NCBI GenBank assembly: GCA_963974445.1
Contig: CAXBDI010000045.1
Location: forward strand, 1-26,736
DNA from: JACKII01 sp963974445
Lineage (GTDB): Bacteria; Pseudomonadota; Alphaproteobacteria; Bin95
Direction of reading: 5' to 3'
DNA length: 26,736 nt
The notes under the pieces are model-generated. The model had not been told where the DNA came from, ran no database searches, and saw only the letters and a list, made by a program, of their open reading frames with translations. Below are positions 21,499-26,736 of the stretch, one piece after another. How positions within the stretch are numbered: the stretch's first letter is position 1; each line of letters begins with the position of its first letter. The position numbers and the translations under genes were made by a program.

Positions 21499-23370
21499 AT
21501 GATCGCTTTGCATCGTGTTGTTCTAACGCTCTGCGTATTAATAGCTGTGGCTGTTTTTGGCGCTGGCACCCCTCATGCGCAACTGCCGGTGCCGGGGCAG
21601 CAGGAGGGAAAGGCTGCCGTTGAACCATCGCCGTCGACTTCGGACGATCCTCTGGGCAGGCATACGCCCGAAGGATTAGTTACCGGTCTACTCAAAGCCA
21701 TGGCTGACGAGGACTATTCGAGAGCGGCACAATTTCTCGACCTCCGATCGATTCCTGCGCCCTGGCGCCAGCAACGGGGCATATGGCTTGCACGGCAACT
21801 GCAAGAGCTTCTGGACAAGGGAGGTTGGGTCGCTGCGGGATGGCAACTTAGCGACAATCCAGCAGGGCAGCAGGATGACAGGTTGCCGCCAAATCAGGAG
21901 CGATTCGCAACGGTTCGAACGCCGGATGGCATGGTGAGTTTGATTGCCGAACGAACCGAAACAGAATTGGCAGGACGGATCTGGCTTGTCTCTACCGCAA
22001 CCATAGAACAAGTGCCCATCCTGCTTGAGCGTAGCGAGCACGGGTTGCTTGACGAGCTTCTGCCGAGCTCCCTGACAGGGAATTATCGGATTGGCAATGT
22101 CCCACTAGCTCACTGGGTCGCTCTTCTGGCCCTTGCTGCGGTAGCTTACTTGGTTGCCTGGGTCTTTACCTTCCTGATTGCGCGCGCGATCCATCGCATT
22201 TGGCGGCGAAGCAGGAGCGTCCGCATGGTTCATTTCATTGATGCAGCCATTTTGCCTTTTCGTATCTACTTGGCAGTGTGGGTATTCGCGATCAGCGCGC
22301 TCTTTCTCGGCGCCTCGATTGTTGCTCGGCAGCAATTTGGCTACCTAGCAGAACTCGTCGCCTGGTTGGCGCTCGGTTGGTTCCTTTGGCGGATTGTCGA
22401 TGCTGCCAGCGAGATTGGCGGCGAACGTATGTCGCTGCGCAGCCAGTTCGGCGCTCTATCGGCCATACGTTTTTTCCGGCGGGCTACAAAGTTTGTGATC
22501 GCTGCTATAGCGGGGATCGCGGTATTTGACACCATCGGCTTTGATGTCACAGCAGGGCTCGCAGCCCTCGGCATCGGCGGCCTGGCAATCGCGTTAGGCG
22601 CACAGAAAACAGTCGAAAACTTGGTTGGTAGTCTGACTTTGATAGCCGACCAGCCGGTTCGTGTTGGCGATTTTTGCCGTATTGGCGACACCCGAGGAAC
22701 GATTGAAGATATCGGCATGCGTTCAACTCGCATCCGCACTCTCGATCGCACGGTCGTGACCGTGCCTAACGGCGAGCTTTCCTCGCTCCAGATCGAAAAT
22801 TACAGCAAGCGTGACCGCTTTTGGTTTCATCCGGTTTTGGGATTGCGATACGAAACGACGCCAGACCAAATCCGGTATTTGCTCGTGGAACTGCGTTCCT
22901 TGCTCTACGCTCATCAGAGGGTCGATCCTGATCCCGCTCGGGTTCGATTTCTGGGAATGGGGGAGAGTTGTCTAAGTCTGGAGATTTTCGCCTACGTTCA
23001 GGCGGCAAATTATGGGGAGTTCCTCGAGGTCCAGGAAGACCTTACGCTCCGCATCATGGATATCGTGGCGGAGAGCGGAGCTTCATTCGCATTCCCATCG
23101 CAAACACTTTACATGACGCGCGACGTCGCGCCCGCCCAGGAAAAGCGTCAGGCCGCCGAGGCTCAAGTTAGGGCCTGGAGCGATAAGGGCGAGTTACAAC
23201 TTCCACGTTTCCAGCCTGAGCGCATAGAGGCTTTACGCAACTCACTCGCTTATCCCCCGAACAGTTCAACAAGTCGAAATGCTGAAACAAGCAATCAAGC
23301 TACAACAGCTACTGGGACGGCGAGTACGCAAAAAGCGCCTCAGCCGGGTCGGAAATGGTGGCGACGATGA
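21499..23370 (+). CDS. MscS-family mechanosensitive ion channel
   Basis: A 623-residue inner-membrane channel that opens under membrane tension. A signal peptide (about 1-28, ending PHAQ) is followed by a periplasmic domain of about 165 residues, then five or so TM helices (about 205-355). The MscS pore helix is clear: LAALGIGGLAIALGAQKTVE (about 354-373). The beta domain follows (ADQPVRVGDFCRIGD, GTIEDIGMRSTRIRT, VVTVPNGELS), then the alpha/beta vestibule and a low-complexity, basic C-tail. ATG 21499 is chosen because it begins the signal peptide and lies after the candidate promoter. Wobble positions look more A/T-rich than in the neighbours, and the gene is bracketed by a 55-bp repeat, consistent with later acquisition. 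Confidence 0.9.
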   Translation: MIALHRVVLTLCVLIAVAVFGAGTPHAQLPVPGQQEGKAAVEPSPSTSDDPLGRHTPEGLVTGLLKAMADEDYSRAAQFLDLRSIPAPWRQQRGIWLARQLQELLDKGGWVAAGWQLSDNPAGQQDDRLPPNQERFATVRTPDGMVSLIAERTETELAGRIWLVSTATIEQVPILLERSEHGLLDELLPSSLTGNYRIGNVPLAHWVALLALAAVAYLVAWVFTFLIARAIHRIWRRSRSVRMVHFIDAAILPFRIYLAVWVFAISALFLGASIVARQQFGYLAELVAWLALGWFLWRIVDAASEIGGERMSLRSQFGALSAIRFFRRATKFVIAAIAGIAVFDTIGFDVTAGLAALGIGGLAIALGAQKTVENLVGSLTLIADQPVRVGDFCRIGDTRGTIEDIGMRSTRIRTLDRTVVTVPNGELSSLQIENYSKRDRFWFHPVLGLRYETTPDQIRYLLVELRSLLYAHQRVDPDPARVRFLGMGESCLSLEIFAYVQAANYGEFLEVQEDLTLRIMDIVAESGASFAFPSQTLYMTRDVAPAQEKRQAAEAQVRAWSDKGELQLPRFQPERIEALRNSLAYPPNSSTSRNAETSNQATTATGTASTQKAPQPGRKWWRR

Positions 23371-23395
23371 TCGACAGATTATTTGCTTTGGAGAG

Positions 23396-23450
23396 AAGCA
23401 AAACTGAAACTGCTGCTTCACCATCGGATACGGCCACAAGTACAACTACG
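23396..23450 (+). repeat. Copy 2 of the diverged 55-bp repeat flanking the mscS gene
   Basis: Begins 26 bp after the mscS stop, as copy 1 begins 18 bp after the previous gene's stop. In the frame equivalent to copy 1 it reads CFTIGYGHKYNYER but contains a stop upstream, so it is not now a gene. Confidence 0.6.
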
Positions 23451-23478
23451 AACGCTGAATGATCCAAGGAGTATCCCC

Positions 23479-23904
23479 GTGGCTGCCAATCCAGAAGATG
23501 CCAACCGCCCCACCGCTGTCCGCCGGAATGAGTACGAACTCGCCATTGTCCGGCAGATCGCGGACAGTGGTGCGGACCGACCGCTTCTGATGATGAACCT
23601 CAATCGCTACAAGTCTGATGCCGGATATCCCGATGGCGCGCTCTACAGAGCTTACCGCGGCGCCCTAAGCAAAGTGCTGCCCAATGTCGGCGCCAAAATC
23701 CTCTGGGAGTCGTCTGTCCAAGGCCAAATGGTGGGCGAGCAGCCGCTGCACGAGATCTTGGCGGTCTGGTACCCCTCGCACCAAGCTTTCCTGGATATGC
23801 CAACGGCCAAGGATGCCGAGGTTAATTACCGGCTGCGTGGCGAAGCAGTCGAGTATGCGGTGATCCATCGTTGCGACGGGCAGACCATGCCCCTCTGCGG
23901 ATAG
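23479..23904 (+). CDS. DUF1330-like dimeric alpha/beta-barrel protein
   Basis: A 141-residue protein from GTG 23479, which has AAGGAG 7 bp upstream; the frame is open further up but without a better start. The pattern PLLMMNLNRYK (about 41-51), then YRAYRGALSKVLPNVGAKILW (about 63-83), EILAVWYPSHQAFLDM and the following YRLRGEAVEYAVIHRC fits DUF1330/ferredoxin-like small proteins. These are often of unknown or ligand-binding/monooxygenase-like function. It is 3 bp before the ABC ATPase gene, so co-transcribed. Family call moderate; no catalytic residues can be assigned. Confidence 0.65.
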   Translation: MAANPEDANRPTAVRRNEYELAIVRQIADSGADRPLLMMNLNRYKSDAGYPDGALYRAYRGALSKVLPNVGAKILWESSVQGQMVGEQPLHEILAVWYPSHQAFLDMPTAKDAEVNYRLRGEAVEYAVIHRCDGQTMPLCG

Positions 23905-23907
23905 ATC

Positions 23908-24651
23908 ATGGCCGCCAACGCGACGATGAACAAAGACCTTCCCGAAAGCCTGCCAGCCTTCACGACCAAAGGCCTGACCAAGGTCTACGGCGAAGGGCCG
24001 GCTGCCGTGCACGCGCTACGCGGTGTCGATCTTGTCATTCCGGCGGGCGAGATCATCGTGCTGCTGGGGCCCTCGGGTAGCGGCAAGTCAACTCTGCTCA
24101 ATATTCTTGGCGGATTGGACCGGCCGAGCGACGGCAAGGCGTTTTTTCGCGATCAGGACCTAACCGCTATGACCGACGCGCAACTCACGCGCTACCGTCG
24201 CGAATATGTCGGGTTCGTATTCCAGTTCTATAACCTGATGCCGAGCTTGACCGCTCACGAAAACGTCGAACTGGTGACGGAAATCGCCCGCGACCCCATG
24301 GACCCCGACGAAGCGCTAGCCCTGGTCGGACTGCGCGAGCGTACCCACCACTTCCCGGCACAGCTTTCCGGTGGCGAGCAGCAACGGGTGGCGATCGCAC
24401 GCGCCGTCGCGAAGCAGCCGACCGTCCTTTTCTGCGACGAACCGACCGGTGCGCTCGACAGCAAGACGGGGCGGGCGGTACTCAAGGTGCTGAAGAACGT
24501 CAACGAGACACTGGGCGCTACGATCCTGATCGTCACGCACGCTGCGGCGACGGCCGGCATGGCCGACCGGGTCATCCACTTTGCCGACGGCGCGATCCGC
24601 GAAGTGGTCGAGAACAAGACCAAACTAACGCCTGACGAGATCGAGTGGTGA
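23908..24651 (+). CDS. ABC transporter ATP-binding protein (LolD/MacB type)
   Basis: A 247-residue cytoplasmic ATPase. It has Walker A GPSGSGKS (54-61), the Q-loop FVFQFYNLMP (about 103-112), ABC signature LSGGEQQR (153-160), Walker B VLFCDEPTGALD (173-184) and the H-loop His (about 201, in IVTHAAA). The LTAHENVEL spacing and the short length match the MacB/LolD/FtsE-like group that partners FtsX-type permeases. The start at 23908 lies 3 bp after the DUF1330-like gene and the stop lies 7 bp before the permease ATG, one operon. Such systems drive periplasmic export or lipoprotein handling by mechanotransmission; the substrate is not evident. Confidence 0.92.
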   Translation: MAANATMNKDLPESLPAFTTKGLTKVYGEGPAAVHALRGVDLVIPAGEIIVLLGPSGSGKSTLLNILGGLDRPSDGKAFFRDQDLTAMTDAQLTRYRREYVGFVFQFYNLMPSLTAHENVELVTEIARDPMDPDEALALVGLRERTHHFPAQLSGGEQQRVAIARAVAKQPTVLFCDEPTGALDSKTGRAVLKVLKNVNETLGATILIVTHAAATAGMADRVIHFADGAIREVVENKTKLTPDEIEW

Positions 24652-24658
24652 GCCCGCC

Positions 24659-26736
24659 ATGAGCCCGCTCAATCGAAAGCTGCTACGCGACCTCTGGCGC
24701 ATCAAGGGCCAGGCCATCGCCATCGGCCTGGTGATTGCGGTCGGTGTCCTGATGCTGGTGATGATGACGGGCCTCGTCAGTTCGCTGGACGAAACCCGGC
24801 GCGCCTATTACGAGCGCTACCGCTTGGCGGACATATTCGCGCCAGTGGTCCGGGCGCCGGACCGGCTGATCCGTGATCTTGCAGCCATTCCCGGCGTCGG
24901 CGCGGTCGAGGGACGGGTGACAGGCAGCGCGCTGATCGATATTCCGGGCCTGGATCTGCCCATGCAGGCGCAGGCAGTGTCGCTGCCTGACTTTGGCTCC
25001 CCCCGGTTGAATGATGTCTACTTGACGGATGGACGTCTGATCGACCGCGACCGCTCGGATGAAATCCTGCTGCTGAAGAGCTTCGCCCAGGCCCACGGCT
25101 TGCAGCCAGGGGACACGCTGTCGGCGACGATGCACGGCGCACGGCGCAGCTTCCGCATTGTCGGCCTCGCCCAAGCACCTGAATTTCTCTACACAACCGC
25201 GGCGGGCGAGCTTGCGCCCGACGACAGCCGCTTTGGCGTGATCTGGATGAGCCGCACCGCGCTCGCTGCTGCCTATGACATGAAGGGCGCGTTCAACGAG
25301 GCGCTGCTGTCGCTCAGCCGAGGCAGCAACGAAGCAGCCGTGCTCGATACCATCGACCGTGTTCTCAATCCTTATGGCAGCCTCGGCGCGTATGGATTGG
25401 CGGACCATGCCTCGAACCGTTTCATCAGCGAGGAGATCGATGGCCTGCGCGCCATGAGCACCGGCGTCCCGCCGATCTTCCTCGCCGTGGCGGCGTTCCT
25501 GCTCTACATCGTGATCTCGCGAATGGTGCAGTCGGAACGCGAAGAGATCGGGCTGATCAAGGCGTTCGGCTATTCGAACCTGGAAGTCGGCGCTCACTAC
25601 TTGAAGCTGATCATTGCGATCGCTGCCGGCGGCGCGCTCGCCGGCTGCCTGCTGGGCATTCTGTCGGGCCGCGCGCTGATCGACCTCTATCTGGAATATT
25701 TCAAGTTTCCTTTCCTGATTTTCCAGGTTGAGCCGGCAGCGTTTGTCACGGGATTTCTGGTCAGCGTGCTCGCTGCCTCCGCCGGTGGCCTTGTCGTGTT
25801 GCGTGGCGTCTTCAGCCTGACCCCGGCCACCGCCATGCGGCCGCCTGCGCCGGCTGACTACAGCCGCACGGGACGGATCGGACGATCGCTGAACAGCGTG
25901 CTGGATCAACCGAGCCGCATGGTGCTGCGCCGCCTGACCCGGCAGCCGGGTCGCATGGTGGGTGTAGTGATCGGCATCGCCGCCGGCATGGCGCTATCGG
26001 TGGGCATGATCTCGATCCTGGCCGGCTTTGACCGGACCCTGGACCTCACCTTCAACGTGGTCGATCGCAGCGACGTGACAGTCACCTTTACCGAAGCCCT
26101 TTCCGACAAGACGGTTTTGGAACTGCAACGGATGCCCGGGGTCATCGACGTAGAGCCGGTCCGTATCGTTCCAGCCACGCTACGCAATGGGCGCAAGACC
26201 TATCGCGGTTCGGTGAACGGTCTGGTGACGGAAGCGCGCCTCAACCGCGCCGTCGACTCCAAGACTCGCACGATCCTCATGCGTAAGGAAGGCGTGATCC
26301 TCGCAACGGCGCTCGCAGAGATCCTCGATATCGATGTGGGAAAAACGCTGACAGTCGAAGTGCGCGAAGGGCGGCAGCCCGTGCTCCAGATCCCTGTTGT
26401 CGACATCGCCGAAACCTTGCTTGGCTCGCCTGCCTATATGCAGATCAATGCCCTGAACCGCGCCCTCCGCGAGCCGAACCGGGTTTCTGGCGCCTATTTG
26501 CGGATCGACACAGCGTGGAACGACGCAATCTACCGCAAGCTCAAGGACATGCCCTCGGTGGCCGGCGTCAGCGTCAAGGAGGACGCCCGCATCGCCTTTC
26601 AGACGCTGATGGATTCGGGCGCCGGGGCCATGCGCTATGTCATGATGGCCATCGCCGCGGTCATTACCTTCGGTATTGTCTATAACAGCCTGTTGAAAAA
26701 GGCGCACATGCCCGGGTGTCATCCGACGGCGAGCCA
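24659..26736 (+). CDS. FtsX/MacB-type ABC permease (partial, runs off window end)
   Basis: About 692 codons are visible. The N-terminus MSPLNRKLLRDLWRIKGQAI is followed by TM1 (about 20-42), a MacB-like periplasmic domain (about 45-265), three TM helices of the first FtsX domain (about 272-385; QSEREEIGLIKAFGYSN is the typical coupling loop), then a second unit with TM5 (about 436-456), a second periplasmic domain and the start of the last TM set (AMRYVMMAIAAVITFGIVYNS). This duplicated-FtsX form pairs with the ATPase just upstream. After VYNS (about 26688) the expected ArgIle..AERxRELASLRVxGF-type loop is absent; the frame reads LLKKAHMPGCHPTAS instead, which suggests an insertion or a sequence-end artefact. 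Confidence 0.88.
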   Translation, partial: MSPLNRKLLRDLWRIKGQAIAIGLVIAVGVLMLVMMTGLVSSLDETRRAYYERYRLADIFAPVVRAPDRLIRDLAAIPGVGAVEGRVTGSALIDIPGLDLPMQAQAVSLPDFGSPRLNDVYLTDGRLIDRDRSDEILLLKSFAQAHGLQPGDTLSATMHGARRSFRIVGLAQAPEFLYTTAAGELAPDDSRFGVIWMSRTALAAAYDMKGAFNEALLSLSRGSNEAAVLDTIDRVLNPYGSLGAYGLADHASNRFISEEIDGLRAMSTGVPPIFLAVAAFLLYIVISRMVQSEREEIGLIKAFGYSNLEVGAHYLKLIIAIAAGGALAGCLLGILSGRALIDLYLEYFKFPFLIFQVEPAAFVTGFLVSVLAASAGGLVVLRGVFSLTPATAMRPPAPADYSRTGRIGRSLNSVLDQPSRMVLRRLTRQPGRMVGVVIGIAAGMALSVGMISILAGFDRTLDLTFNVVDRSDVTVTFTEALSDKTVLELQRMPGVIDVEPVRIVPATLRNGRKTYRGSVNGLVTEARLNRAVDSKTRTILMRKEGVILATALAEILDIDVGKTLTVEVREGRQPVLQIPVVDIAETLLGSPAYMQINALNRALREPNRVSGAYLRIDTAWNDAIYRKLKDMPSVAGVSVKEDARIAFQTLMDSGAGAMRYVMMAIAAVITFGIVYNSLLKKAHMPGCHPTAS

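Noticed and set aside
24683..26722. Long minus-strand open frames at the window end, one of 408 residues
   Set aside because: They are antisense to the FtsX-type permease, whose plus-strand frame is continuous and shows TM helices.

Overview
The window reads as chromosomal DNA of an alphaproteobacterium. The evidence is high GC content, a tRNA-Tyr/tRNA-Gly/tuf operon, and a siroheme/sulfite-reductase operon carrying the DUF2849 and DUF934 genes that are typical of that class. Genus cannot be told from the sequence; a Rhodospirillales-like lineage is only a guess.

Region 1 (1-1414) is housekeeping. The first 18 codons of EF-Tu (tuf, minus strand) follow tRNA-Gly(TCC) and tRNA-Tyr(GTA), behind a near-consensus sigma-70 promoter (TTGACA, 17 bp, TATCTG). 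Divergent from these are rlmB (23S rRNA 2'-O-methyltransferase) and tRNA-Thr(TGT).

Region 2 (about 1415-9680) is a decayed integrated phage or phage-like island entered through tRNA-Thr. It holds three 10-bp direct repeats that look like integrase arm sites, a tyrosine recombinase pointing at the tRNA with its own terminator, and an S24-type repressor beside a perfect operator-like palindrome. It continues with the C-terminal remnant of a primase/helicase, a 12-copy GTAACA/TGTTAC iteron-like array around an AT-rich run, two small coupled genes, an ArdC-type antirestriction protein and a small-terminase-like gene. A large-terminase gene is cut after about 123 codons. The cut is followed by scrambled IS30-family (and possibly IS3-family) fragments. 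No capsid, tail or lysis genes remain, and no second attachment site was found.

Region 3 (9682-13720, minus strand) is the assimilatory sulfite operon, transcribed cysG, DUF2849, cysI, DUF934. CysG makes siroheme and CysI uses it. No cysH lies between them.

Region 4 (14221-26736, plus strand) is a cell-envelope transport block. In order it has a GbsR/MarR-type regulator, an RND adaptor with an added C-terminal peptidoglycan-binding-like domain, an RND pump, and a protein of two tandem SpoIIAA-like domains whose start overlaps the pump's stop. Then come a secreted beta-barrel-like protein, an MscS-type channel flanked by two diverged copies of a 55-bp sequence, a DUF1330-like protein, an ABC ATPase and an FtsX/MacB-type permease running off the window. 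The regulator promoter and the pump leader share a TTCGTTCA half-site with a downstream ACGAA, suggesting local control of the pump by the regulator. The permease similarity breaks abruptly about 50 bp before the window end.

The most unusual items are the adaptor fused to a peptidoglycan-binding domain together with its tandem SpoIIAA-like partner, and the iteron-like array in the island.
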